DNA of 64,000 bases from Tuctoria greenei (GCA_036927565.1 JAYESD010000010.1:116962866-117026865), one strand, 5' to 3'; positions 45,294 through 56,761 are shown, counted from the stretch's first letter. Notes: generated by a model from the sequence alone, not told the origin. Numbers and translations are program-made.

Positions 45294-46320
45294 TGGAGGG
45301 GTAGCCCGATCTTCTCGATGAACACGACAATGGGTGTGAAGATAACTTGTGAGACACTCACGAACTCTCTGGCTGTTCCCCTGCTGCCAATGCAACAAAT
45401 CTTAACCCTATTGATATTCGCAACACCACACACTTGTGCTCGTAACCGCCGACCACGAAACAGTTTGTAATCAACCAATTCCCAATGGAACGACAGATTA
45501 CACTTGATTTTCAGAATGGAAGAATCACCAAATCGCAACAAAATGGTGAAGGTGAAAAATACTCCAGATCGAAACAAAGTGGAATACTTGATCTCAGATG
45601 AATACATACAGCAATTCAGTTCTGGAATTTTTATGAACCTGTTGAACCTCCCTAAAGCCATGTCCTACAAGAGTATATATGGGACTCCTGAATGTCCACA
45701 CTTTGTTTGGTAACAAATAAATCACAGGCCCAACTTCCCTAAATAAAATAGACTCTACTTGGAAGGAAATAGAAGTGACTGTCAACTTTATTTGGTCGCC
45801 ACGGCCTGTATATGCCTTCCCATAAACTGAGGCCATACTTATTGGAAAGTATTTAGAGTTACCTTTCCAACGGATATTTATTTGCAGGATTCGGATTCTG
45901 AGAGAGAAATCTGCGGCTGATTCAATTTTAGAGCTTCTGGTTGCCATATCCGAAACGGAATAGATTTTCATGATCAATTCTTTATTGGTAGTGATCCTGC
46001 CTTCCTCTCCTTCCCACGTACTCCTTGATGTGGGCATCCAACTTGCAACAATCTTCTCATGTCTCCTCACCTCCACTTGCTATGGATGCATCAGCTTCAA
46101 ATCTGATCATGCAAACATGAAAAACTTAGGTAGTATAAAATTCTCATTTGTAACAATATAATATTCGACTAGGAGAGTATTCACCTGGTGTTCTAATAAT
46201 TTGGCACATGCTCTTGTAATGGGTCCAGTACGGGGTTCATTGGATTCAGGTTGAACGTCAACTAGACCAGCCATGTCATGAATAGAAGAAGATAGTAAAG
46301 TGTTAGGGATGACCACATCA
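45294..46320 (-). repeat. 5' LTR of element J
   Basis: This 1027-bp LTR is paired with 38808-39844. At the outer end the plus strand reads GGGATGACCACATCA where the other LTR has GGGATGACATCA, a 3-bp insertion near the tip. Confidence 0.87.
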
Positions 46321-46334
46321 ATTTATCGGGATGA

Positions 46335-48616
46335 TCTAATCTTCAAGATGAGGTGCGTAATCTGTTTGGGCTTTCCATCCATCACCCTTCTTCGAGCAGG
46401 ATTGATTCTTTCGTGTTGATTGTGGTCTTTCGCCATTGCTCTTTCCGTTTATCGGAAGTTTCAGTGACCACTGTTCTTCATTGCTCTCTGGGAGGACCAG
46501 CTCATTACTTTCAAGTAGAATACCTTCAAGATCGTCACTTCGAATTTCTGGTATCTTCCAAGTTTGTGGGCTTTATCCTCTGCCATTTCAAGAGAATAGA
46601 CAATAAAGACTTTGATCTCTCAATCATCTTTGGAGAGATGGAGGACCTAAATGGCGATCTGAATACCATAAATGGCTCAAGGAGCAAAATGATGCTTGGA
46701 CTCTAGTTTTTAGAAAGAATCGTCATATCAACGGTCTGATTCTCATTTGTCATTGGTTAATGATCGCAAGTCTTGGAATGATGATTATTCTCTAAGGAAT
46801 TCTATCTCCAAGAAGTCTCCTCACTATATCAAGTTTGGGAAGTTCTCTTTCACCATGGATTCATCAAGGACTCATCTCTTTGGTAATCTCTCCTTACTTC
46901 CAAAGTCACAAAGTTCAATGAATGATCTTCGTAACCCAGACATAGACTCTCCTGGTGCTGTTCCCATTAGCAGGGTTTTCAAACATCTAAAAAATCAATT
47001 GGCTAATCCTGGTATTCATGTCAAGTCTAAGGTGCAGTCCTCATGACCTTTGGTCAAATCTCTCAGGGTTTCTAAACCTCGCTTTTGCTCGAAGTGCCTT
47101 GCTATGGGCCATTTTCGAGCTGTTTGTCAAAATAGAAAAAGGTGCAATCTTTGTTTTAACTATGATCATTTTTCTAACCGTTGTTTACTCAAGGCTTGGT
47201 TGAGTAAATTTAAATGGGTTTCGAGAAAGATTCTTCAGGCTTCTCAACAAGTTCTGATCCTCCGCCGTCTGAAATTAAATACCCGTGTCCGACGCCTCAG
47301 GTTACCTCCCCTCATTAATTCCTCAATATCTGCCAAGATTACTCAAGAGCCTCCTCTGCCTGGTCCTTTTCACTCGCTTTGTCTCCTGGCTTTAACCTCC
47401 TACTTATTTCCTCTTCTTTGTCCTCACAGTGACTCATCCTCGTGTCCTTGGCAATTCCGCCCATTGCTAATTTTGCCATTAACCCCACTTGCTTTGTTCC
47501 ACCTCTTCTCGTCCTTGAAGATGGAGGCCCCCATTGGAGAGTCCACTCGGCTTACTTCATCTCTGGTGCAGCTGCTCATATGCACAAAGACATGGCCCTT
47601 GTGATTTCGCCTGAAATCTTTCCCCGGCTCAGAGGACTCAGTTAATAAACAAGATTGCAGACTACATCAGTGATGTTCTGCAGAAGGATCTAATAAACTT
47701 CGGTGCCCACCCATTTGGGTTCGGCATGTACAGATTCTCCAGCGCCTGTGACAGAGATGTTCTTGCTTCGAGCCCCCATGAAGTGCAAAACCATGTCTTT
47801 TGCTTTGTCAAGCAAGATGAAGCCCCCCTCAACTACAGGAGGACAATGTTCACTAAAGCTTGTTGGGTAATGTTCCTTGGTTTCACGCTTGGTCTCCGCC
47901 CTACTCATTTCATAGAACAAGTCAGTGCCCCCTTTGGAAGATTGCTCCGCTGGAATAAAGAGGACCCAATTGTCACTCTTGTTTTGGCTCTATTGTTTGT
48001 GGAAAACACTCTTGATGTCCCTCACAGTATAGTGATTAAGCACGATTGGTGCCTCGGAGGGAAGGGAAGGTCCTAGACCATCCCTGTTTAGTTATTTGAC
48101 TCTGAGCTTACTGACCAATTTCCAGATGATGAAGATCCTCCATCTCACGATGGAAATCCTCACCAATTCCATGGGCCCATCCTACCTGGCATCAACTTCA
48201 ACCCCCCCCCCCCAGCTTAGATAACTCTCGATCTAGTGCATACAGTCTGGCAGATGATCAGTTGAACGAAGGCTCAGTTCAACAGTTGCAGGAAGCTCAG
48301 CCAATGACCAGTATTGAGGTTGCCCAACATCAAGCCCCGATCGGTCCACCACTAAGGTTTTGCTCCTTGGTTTTAGAAAATGAACATCTAGAGACTGATG
48401 GACCCAACAAGGATTCCAACTACAATGTGGAATCTTTGGCTGAAGAAATTACTGAAAAAATCTCATTCATGATGACCAAGGAAAAACAGTTGGCCCAGTC
48501 TGTTGCTACTCTTGCTTCGTCAAGAAAAATGATGATATCTAGCCTTAACAAAGATTTCATTCCTTCCCCATGGCGGGGTGAAGATGTGCCTGTTCTAGAG
48601 GCTATTGCCATGGAGT
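46335..48616 (+). pseudogene. LINE ORF1 (nucleic-acid-binding protein), degenerate
   Basis: Frames at 46335-46703, 46747-47046, 47050-47604, 47726-48076 and 48262-48616 together resemble plant LINE ORF1. The N-terminal domain contains FRHCSFRLSEVSV, LQDRHFEFLVSSKFVGF and DFDLSIIFGE. Then come a basic segment and a pair of knuckles, CSKCLAMGHFRAVC and CNLCFNYDHFSNRC (about 47089-47190). The later part is Pro-rich with a weakly conserved globular region (PFGFGMYRFSSACDRD). This protein would coat LINE RNA. Stops and frameshifts occur about every 300-400 bp. Confidence 0.75.
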
Positions 48617-49271
48617 AAAACAACCTTGCTGGCTCCACCCCAAAGGCCGCGACCAAAGTTCATCGCAGCCTGCGCTTAAAAGATAAATATAAGGGGCAAA
48701 AAGATCTGGTGGCCACATCACTCCTCCAACCAGCTTCCAAGAACAGGAAACGTAAGAAGGCTGAGGGTAACTCTTCACCCGCTTCTAATTATGCATCTTT
48801 GTTTCAGAGCCTTCTGGTAGCATGAGGAAAAATTTCCTGAAATCCATATTGTTGTTCTTCAAAATATAGCAGTTAACAAATGCCAGATATCCCTTTTGGC
48901 GGTGACAGCTGCAGACCTGCTGGCGCCCAAAATGGAGATCAATGATGGGGAATGAAGTGGAACTGCAGCATAGATGCCTTGAAGACTGGCGAGGATGTTG
49001 GCATTGGATGACCCGGCGGTTTCAGGGGCCTTATTGTCTGGTGTCTTTTGTTGTCTGCTCGAAACTGCATTGTTGGTGTGGTCGGTTGGGGGGTCAAAAA
49101 CATTTTGTGTGGGATATTGCCAGGGATGGATTCCCTGAAGATACGACCATGTATAGTAGTTTACCTAATAATACTTGTGACCCTTTTATTATATTTTGTG
49201 CCATGCATAGTCTTTTAGACATTGTTCAACTGCTCTCCTACTCTCTCGGTTTCTATGGTGCCAATATCAAA
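48617..49271 (+). other. Inter-ORF region of the LINE
   Basis: The first part (to about 48825) continues the basic C-terminal tail of ORF1 (RSLRLKDKYKG, KNRKRKK-like). The rest, including a W-rich small frame at 48942-49274, has no recognised domain. It lies immediately before the endonuclease start DWNIRGL. Confidence 0.5.
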
Positions 49272-51444
49272 TAGATCCTTAGCCATTTTGGATTGGAACA
49301 TTAGGGGTCTGTGTTCTCAAATTAAAATTAATGCACTCAGATCTCGGATTACTTCCTCACATTGTGATATCCTTTGTCTCTAAGAATCTAAGAAAGAAAA
49401 TGTGGATTTGCACTTCGTAAAGATGTTTACTCCCAATTGTTTCCGCTATTCTCCTTCAAGAGGGGCCTCGGGTGTAATTATTGTTTGTTGGAACAATCTT
49501 AAGATCTCGGGCCAGGTCATTGATATTCAAGACTTTGCAATTACTATAAAGTTTTTGTCCTCCCGTTGTCAAAAAGATTGGATCCTCATCATCGTTTATG
49601 GACCTTGCTCGGGGCCTACAAGAAACAACTTTGTAGATTATCTCAGGACATAGGATTTCAGTGAGATGGCATGGATGATTGTGGGAGGTTTTAATTTTTA
49701 TCGATCCCTAATTAATAGTAACAAACCAGGGGCAATATATCAGACACGGAAATTTTCAATGATCTCATCAACGAACTTCAATTGACTGAAGTGCCTTTGC
49801 AGGGTCAGAAATATACACGGTCCAACATGGAACGTAATCCACTAATGCAGCAGATTGATTGGTGCTTTACGTCTTCAGAATGGTTCAACCAGTTTCCTAA
49901 CACTGGATTTTTATTTTTGCCTAAGACAGTATCTGATCATAACCCTCTTCAAGTAAGCATGGAAATAGGTATTCCTAAAGTGCAATTGTTTCGCTTTGAA
50001 AACTACTGGACTCAACTGTAGGGATTCTTCGATGTGGTTCGAAGTGTATGGATGATACCTACTCATGCGATAAATAAAGCAACCAACATCTCGAGTAAAT
50101 TCAAGAGGCTAAGAATAGATTTGCGCATTTGTAGTAGATCATTTCCAAATATCAAACTTACCCTAGAAAAATGCCATAAGGTACTATCTACTACGGATTT
50201 GTTGGAAAAAAACAGACCACTATTCCTACCGGAATGGAACTTTAGGTTAATCCTCAAGATACATATTTCACGCCTCCTTCAAATCAAGAATGCATATTGG
50301 AAACAACAGTACACGGTAAGATGGACATGACTAGGCCATCAATCAACCAATTTTTTTCATGCGGTGGCCACTGAACACCATCGATTCAACGTAATTCCAG
50401 TTCTACAATCTAAAGATGGTAACCTTGTATCAGGTCATCAGGCTAAAGCTGACATGATTAGATCAAGTTTCATAAATCACATGGGGACTTTAGAAAAAAC
50501 ACCGATGCTTTTTGACTTAAACTCCATAATCCCTAGGTTTGATCACTTGGAGCATTCGACAGATCCTTTCTCCATAGAGGAAATTGAATCAGTTGTCAAG
50601 CGCATGCCAAATGATAGAGCATCAAGTTCTGATGGATTTAATGGATGGTTCCTTAAGAAACGCTGGTCAATTATCAAATGGGACATCATTGATCTCTGCC
50701 AAGATTTCTTCAATAATTGTGTCGACCTCAGCTCCACCAACAATTTGTTTATTACTCTCATCCCTAAGGTTCCTAATCCTGTAAATTTAAGTGACTACAG
50801 ACCTATTGCGTCAATGAACTGCGTGCTCAAAATCATAACAAAGCTCATGGCCAATAGATTGCACAATGTCATTATTCCAATCATTCACTGTAATCAATAT
50901 GGATTAATTCAGGGAAGGACAATACAAGACTGTATTGCATGGGCTTATAAGTATATACATTATTGCAAAAATTCAAAAGCTAAAGTCATAGTTCTTTAAC
51001 TTGACTTTTAAAAGGCATTTGACATAGTGAAGCACACAATTATCATTGAAATGATGAGACAAATGGGGTTTCCAACGAAATGGATAAGCTAGGTTAATGC
51101 CATTCTAAACTATGGATCCTCGTCAATCCTTCTAAATGGGGTCCCGGGTACCCCCTTTGCTTGCAAAAGAGGGGTGAGACAAGGGGACCCGCTCTCATCA
51201 ATGCTTTTTGTTTTACCTGGAGAACCGCTTCAACATATTATAAACAAAGCATTGATGAAGGAGTTATATCTAGACCCATTGATGATCCCTCATGTGAAGA
51301 CTTTCCAATTGTTCAATACGCCGATGACACTCTGCTCATCCCCAAGGCGACACAAAGAGAAATGTTCTGCTTAAAAGAAATCCTTAACAGTTTCTCCCAG
51401 TCTACAAGGCTTAGAATCAATTTTGTAAAATCATGCATGGTACC
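49272..51444 (+). pseudogene. LINE ORF2: endonuclease and reverse transcriptase, N-terminal part
   Basis: The endonuclease begins ILDWNIRGLCSQ (about 49290) and includes ILIIVYGPC, a decayed GGFNFYRSL (GDFN in active copies), TRSNMERNPLMQQIDWCF and SDHNPLQV. RT follows with DGFNGWFLKKRW, NLFITLIPKV, SDYRPIASMNCVLKIITKLM, QYGLIQGRTIQD, a stop-broken LDF-KAFD box, RGVRQGDPLSSMLFVLP and the catalytic VQYADDTLLI (about 51310-51340). It stops at KSCMVP, where element F's LTR interrupts. Premature stops occur at 49381-49383, 49651-49653, 50019-50021 and 50997-50999, among others. Confidence 0.85.
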
Positions 51445-52204
51445 TGGCGAAGTGTTCTTGCAACACTTCCTCAGACCTGCTATGTAAGCAACCCGTGGAG
51501 GTTCTTAACCGACAGGGCTTAGTCCTCTACGAAGAGGTTGCACGTATGAGAGTGGTGAGACAGTGGTTTTACATAGTTCAGGCCGTCGGAGCGTAATACC
51601 AGACTCCACGATGAGATTGTATTGCTGGTGTGTACAAGTGTGTAGTGTGTGAATGCGTAGATTGGGGATCCTTTGTAACGGTGGCGGTCCAGTCCTTTTA
51701 TAGACAAGGTTGGACGCCTTACAAGTGGGGTACAGGGCCCGACAGGTGGTCCCGGGTCAATATTACCTAAAGATCTCCAAGGATTCTGCATAAGCCTCCT
51801 CTAACTGTGGCTTTGAAGACCTATCGCCTTGCTTCTAGTGGCCCATGCATAGTTGTTGATGATGGCAGAGAATGTCCTGGCCAACTTTCACTATTGCCGC
51901 AAGCTACCCACTGTGATGGATTGGGCGCAGCGGTACCTGACAGTAGGCATGTGCCGCGTCATGAGTCTGGTGTAAGACGCGAGTCTTCAATGCTTGATTT
52001 AGACAAGCCGCTTGGGAGCTCGTCTCCAAGGGGGAGCTGGACTCCTCCTTGAGGTCCATGTGGACACTAGACCCCATATCTGAGGTAGAGGGGTTCGGGT
52101 CTTCTAGACACGTGGCGCCCACGAACCCTGCCTTGGCAGGAAGGCAGGGCACCCAGGTAGTTTTAGCCTGTGCGCGAGGGTACCCGGTATGCTGGGTACC
52201 CACA
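51445..52204 (-). repeat. 3' LTR of element F (second copy, internally deleted)
   Basis: This 760-bp relative of 32231-33327 reads TGTGGGTACCC...CTTCGCCA on the minus strand and is missing about 340 bp internally. TATAAAAGG on the minus strand lies near 51695-51703. Its plus-side left flank is GTACC (51440-51444). On the right, the minus strand reads CCTAGGAGCCAC before the LTR start, like the GGGGGCTAC that precedes grass Tat LTRs. It is therefore the 3' LTR, with the element body to the right. Confidence 0.78.
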
Positions 52205-52686
52205 GTGGCTCCTAGGTCCACCCTGGGGGAAGGTGATGATCCTGAGGGACCCTATCCCTGCTTTCCCGCACCATCTTTCGATTTTGTCTTGATTAGTTGA
52301 AGTGGTGCGTGCTTCTGCCATCGTGGCCACGCGTCCCCCTCTGGTTGAGGGGTCGTGGTGATGGGATCTTTACTTGCTGCAGCTTCTTTACCACGACAGT
52401 TCCCAACGCGGCTGCTGCACTTCTGCAGCTCTCAGTTTCGCCTTTATGGGAACCGTTGGGTTGCCTCCTCAGGTAGGGGTCCGCTCAGGCCAATCTCTCT
52501 GACAAGGGACCTGGGCCCCGCCGCCATGGATGTTGTGGGTTGAGCAGCAGGTTTCGGGCCCACGCGATTTGCATGATGCACCCAAAAGCCGCCAGGGTGT
52601 TTAAAAGGGGACCTTTGTGGGCGAAGGTGATTCCCCCCTTACTCAAACCCCAACGTTTGAGCCTTCGTCTTCCTCCTTGAGCACCC
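52205..52686 (-). other. 3' non-coding region of element F (second copy)
   Basis: This GC-rich stretch between F's 3' LTR and the antisense ORF contains plus-strand TTTAAAAGG (about 52600). That is a possible promoter for the antisense ORF, about 85 bp upstream of its frame. I see no other gene in it. Confidence 0.5.
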
Positions 52687-53304
52687 GTGCTTTTCCCCAC
52701 CTTCGAAGTTCGTGACTCCTGCTCCAATGTACTCCGCCTTGCCTCCTTCCCGTGTGGTGGATGTAGCGCCTATGAGGCGGTTACTCGGCGCTGGGAGGAC
52801 GAGGAGTGGCGGGATATTATCTGTCGTGGCTCCCTGCCTCTGGATTTGGAGCAGAATGAAATCGTCTTCTTTAACTCGTATGCGTACTCCAGGTTCGTTC
52901 CTCTCGTTTCCTCCTTCCTGGTGACGCTTTTGGAGATCCTCGAACTCCAGCTACATCATCTGTCGCCGAATTCTTTGGTGGTGGCAGCGGTGTTCTCGCA
53001 CTTCTGTGAGATGTTTGTCGGGGTGTACCCGTCTGTGCTGGTGTTCTGGCAGTTCTTTGTGCTGAGGCGGCCTGGGAAGAGCAAGACGAACTTTCTCAGC
53101 ATCCACTACTTCCAGCATCAGGCCAACAACCCATTCAAGTACATTACCCCGCTCTCCACCGCAAAATGGGCCGACTGGGGGAGTGACTGGGTGATCGTAC
53201 ATGCTGATGCCCACGATGGCATGGTCGTGCCACTGACTGGCCGGTATCAAGGAAGAAGACCTGGGAGGAGCACCCAGAGTTGGAGCCGGTGTATACCCTG
53301 GTGA
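52687..53304 (+). pseudogene. Antisense extra ORF of Tat-like element F
   Basis: The plus-strand frame is opposite to F's own genes. Residues after about 55 read NEIVFFNSYAYSRFVPLVSSF, FLVTLLEILELQLHHLSPNSL, FSHFCEMFVGVYPSVLVFWQFF and LRRPGKSK. This matches the domain annotated in grasses as putative gypsy-type transposon (Pfam PF04195, from memory), found in the extra ORF of Tat elements. The frame shifts near 53245, and the continuation (KKTWEEHPE, LADFVHRRLA) runs to about 53395, where element G is inserted. The function of this domain is not known. Confidence 0.72.
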
Positions 53305-53409
53305 TGCAGAGGATCTGATTCTTGGCGGATCATAGTTTGTGGGAGCTGATGGTGCTGGCAGACTTCGTGCATCGACGCCTAGCCCGCCTCTAGCATCGTA
53401 GTCGCCCTG

Positions 53410-53918
53410 TGTTGACGGCTGTTATATACAAATTTCACGCGTCAATATAACTCAATTATATGAAGGAAATATCATTTCTTGCACACATCACCTTTCTATT
53501 TAACCTATTTCCACTTGTCCTTGGAGAAAATGGTGTATGCAGGTATTTTATACAAAATTGAAGTGAAACAAGGGGATAGATCCTATAAATTATCATTCTA
53601 GCCAATCAAGCGCTGACATGTGGCACCACATGGATCAAATGGCCCACAAACAGAAGTATTCGAGGCCATCCAACGGTGTAGCACCCATATCAGTCAATGG
53701 GACCCACCTGGAAGCCACTGGGAGAAAGCACAGGCTGTTTGGAGCCAGGACTAGGTCGGTCGACCTGGTGGTTCGGCTGACCCCTTCCTGGCGCCAAACC
53801 CGGTCAACTTCCACATCTTAGCTCCTCCCAGCTTGAAGATGTCAGTGGTGACTGATTTGCGCGCTTTTGGTGGTGGAAACCAACCCTTCTCCAAGCTATA
53901 AATAGGACCCCTCACCAC
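53410..53918 (+). repeat. Truncated 5' LTR of element G (U3 part)
   Basis: The piece starts TGTTGACGGCTGTTATATAC and runs through a TATA-like CTATAAATAGG (about 53896-53906) to CCCTCACCAC. The matching 3' LTR is at 60101 onwards. It ends where an inverted LTR begins with TGTTGACGG at 53919. Confidence 0.82.
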
Positions 53919-55120
53919 TGTTGACGGTTCCTACGGCTACTAACAATTCATCTCTAGCAGTATTGCCAGAAATGCTTATTAATAGATGTTAGATTGTACA
54001 TATAAATCCGCAAGCGCACGGAAACTATCGATGTAGCATTTCCCCTCTAAGAGTATTCCCAAAGGGTGTCATTTATATTCTCCCAAAGGAAGGCTAGAGG
54101 GAAGTAAAGCAATCATCAAGTGGAGAGGCTAGGTTGATCTAGGTAAGGTTCTATCAAGGTTGGATAAATGATAATTGGAGTAGTGTGACACACACAAGAG
54201 CATTCTATCCTAAGGGGATAAATGACGTAAAGAGGAACTAGGCTAAGGGTTAGGTAGAGACTCCTACAATGCTTCTAATGTACATATACATAGCCTAAGT
54301 TAGTTACTAATGATCATGTCAATTATAAATTCTCATGCTAAGTGGATTAACACATCGGGAACGAGTTTACCCCTAGCAATACTAGGATGACTCCCGCCAA
54401 GAGCTTGTGGCATAGATGAATGTGGAGGATTACAAAGGAAGATAGGATTGTCACCATCTACTGCCTACGTCTTCAATCAGTGGGTCTACGAGACATTCAA
54501 CGCTACTTCCTATCGTAGCACAATGCTAGAATATTAAGTAATTACCTTAAGAGCCTAGGCACAAGCCATCCTAAGGCAATGAACTAAATCATCATTGAAC
54601 CAATGTTAATTCATAGCATAAGTGATTCATGTTAACATAATCATGTCATAGCTAATTAGACTATAGTGGGGGTTTGTAGTGTTTATGATGATATAATGAG
54701 AATGGTATAGCATAATCACTACTCTTACCACATACATGGAATCCACAATCAAACAAGAAACGCTTCATCCAAGTATATGAACAATAGAAGACTAAAGATA
54801 TCATCTTTATTAAGAACAAAGTAACAAATACAAATAGGAATATAGGAGTCATACCTTTCCTAATTAGGAATTGGGAAGTGACTCCTACTCCTCTCCTACT
54901 TGGACTATGGACTAGAGGCTCTCCTCTTTACAGCCTGTACTCCTCCTAACCTATGGAGAGTAGTGGATACAATGGATGAATACTCAAGTGGTGTGTGTTG
55001 AAGTGAGGGATGAGGGGTCCTATTTATAGCTTGGAGAAGGGTCGATTCCTGCCACCAAAAGCACGAGAATCAATCACGTGGAAGTTGATCGTGTTTGGCG
55101 CCAGGAAGGGGTCAGCCAAA
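53919..55120 (-). repeat. Inverted LTR segment of the G family
   Basis: Read on the minus strand, this runs from late U3 (GGCTGACCCC, about 55115) through TATA (55020), R and U5 to ACCGTCAACA at 53919. It matches the 3' LTR 60460-61686 in reverse. The first about 110 bp duplicate, in inverted orientation, the end of the plus-strand piece. The right junction with gag shares GCCAAA (55115-55120). Confidence 0.8.
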
Positions 55121-56760
55121 TATTTGATTGAGAAGATGGTGTCAAACATGGGTTGGAGCAACGAGCGTCTCCATACCCGCCTGCGAGGCATGCACACCTT
55201 GAAGGAGGTGGACATGATCGCTGCTAAATTAGACCTCCTTATGAAGAATATTGATGGACAAGGCAATGGTGAAGTATGTGGCAATGCATACTATGCCTTA
55301 GACTCTCACATCACTTGTGAAGTATGTGGCAGCACAGGACATTTGGGCAAAGACTGCCCAGAAACTCATGAGGATGCCCTATACATAGCCAACAATGGAC
55401 ACAACAATGGCTATCGTCCAGGAGGTCAAGGGTAGGGCCAACCACACCCATTCTTTCAAGGAGGGTACAACAACAATGGCAATAATGGAAATCAACCCAA
55501 CTTGAGAGAACTTGCCATTGGCCAACTGAAGATCAATGAGGTTATATCTAAGAAGCTATTGGCCAATGACAAGACCCTAGAGAGCATAAATTCCAAGATT
55601 GAAGGTCTTTTCTTAGCCTTCAAGAATCAATTGAGTTTCAACAAGATGTTGGAAACTTAGTTGGCTCAACGTGCTGCAGTTGTTCCTCCAATGGAGAAAG
55701 TGAGTGCTCTGGCTATGAGAGGTGGCAAGACCACTCGTGACCCACCGTATCCCACACAAGAGAAGAGGACAACTACAAAGGAGAAGGAGGATGTCCCAGT
55801 TGGCATAAGCGAACCACTTAGTGAGAGAATGCCCAAGCACTTCGAGGACACCCACTTATTGCCATTCCGTCACAAGCAAAGGAAGCCAACAGTGGGATGA
55901 GCAATTCAACCGCTTTGTTGAGATCATCCAGAAAATTCACATCAATGTGCCCTTGATTGACGCAATGCAAGTACCCACTTATGCTCGCTATCTCATGGAC
56001 GTATTGAACGACAAGCGGCCATTGCCAACCACTAAGGTTGTCAAGCTTACGAAAGACTACAGCGCAGCCATCCTCAATAGGCTTCCAAAAAAGGGGAAGG
56101 ACCATGGATGTCCTACAATATCATCCTCAATTAGAGGTCACCACTTTGACAAGGCCCTTTGTGACCTTGGAGCAAGTGTGAGTGTGATGCCCAAGGTGGT
56201 TTTCGACCAGCTGAACTTCACGGAACTTACTCCTACAGCAATGCAGCTCCAACTGACAGATTCTTCTATCCGTTATCCGGCAGGTATCGCTGAGGATGTT
56301 CTGGTGAAATATAGAATTGCTTCATACTTGTGGATTTCGTGATGCTCGACATGGAGGTCCTACCGCTCGTTCATGGGCAACCATTCCTAAGCATCGTGAA
56401 GGCTCGCATAGATGGGGGAGCTAGAGAAATCCACTTCTGTATCAATGGCAACGAGGATAAGTTTAACTTTGGCCCAAAATTGGAGCAATGCTCCACGATC
56501 CGTATCAAGTATGGGCCTAATGTTAAGCACATTCAAGAGGTCAAAATCACACCTCCAAAGGTGGACCCGCTCATTGCATTCATGAGGAATTTGATCTATG
56601 CGGAGAACCCGTCTTATCGTCCACGCCGACACCCCAAGCAGACGGAGAAGTCTGGGCCACCCCAAAGGCCCAAGTCCACCAAGCCGCCAAACATGGTATG
56701 GCGGATGAAGCAAGACAAGCTGTCCGAGCCCATCCCTCTGGGCCCAGATGCCAAGAAATG
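55121..56760 (+). pseudogene. gag-protease of element G, N-terminally deleted
   Basis: The coding begins mid-gag at LIEKMVSNMGW, which element I has after PKAKE. The knuckle CEVCGSTGHLGKDC lies at about 55318-55359, followed by the Gly/Asn-rich THEDALYIANNGHNNGYRPG and a coiled-coil-like helix (55500-55660). A conserved stretch (INVPLIDAMQVPTYARYLMD, 55940-56000) precedes the protease CDLGASVSVMPKVVFDQLN (about 56161-56217). The downstream HGQPFLSIVKARIDGG to GPDAKK ends at a TGA at 56759-56761. Stops near 55433, 55658 and 55898 and at 56340 break the frame. After the protease there is no RT, consistent with a shortened element. Confidence 0.8.
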
Positions 56761-56761
56761 A

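Larger units (their letters stand above)
38808..46320 (-). mobile_element. CRM-like Ty3-gypsy element J, full-length and decayed
   Basis: J is 7.5 kb: 5' LTR at 45294-46320, primer site at 45270-45287, leader, gag-pol at 44595-39499, polypurine tract at 39845-39860 and 3' LTR at 38808-39844. Like A, B and C, its pol frame continues into the 3' LTR (about 346 bp), ending after PITRARAKLLEHQ. Protein motifs are related to A-C (YIQWLSDSGE, VECDVVPM, LLGRPWQYDRD) but diverged, so this is a second family of the same clade. A candidate target duplication, ATTTAT, occurs at 38800-38805 and 46321-46326. Confidence 0.88.
46321..51444 (+). mobile_element. 5' part of an L1-type LINE (ORF1, endonuclease, RT)
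   Basis: This plus-strand non-LTR element carries an ORF1 with zinc knuckles, an ORF2 with an apurinic-type endonuclease, and an RT that ends at SCMVP at 51444. The F LTR inserted there (flank GTACC, 51440-51444). The rest of the RT and the 3' end are at 33328-34859. Together they make about 6.65 kb, a normal full-length plant LINE. Its 5' end is uncertain and may extend into 38402-38807 across element J. Confidence 0.87.
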
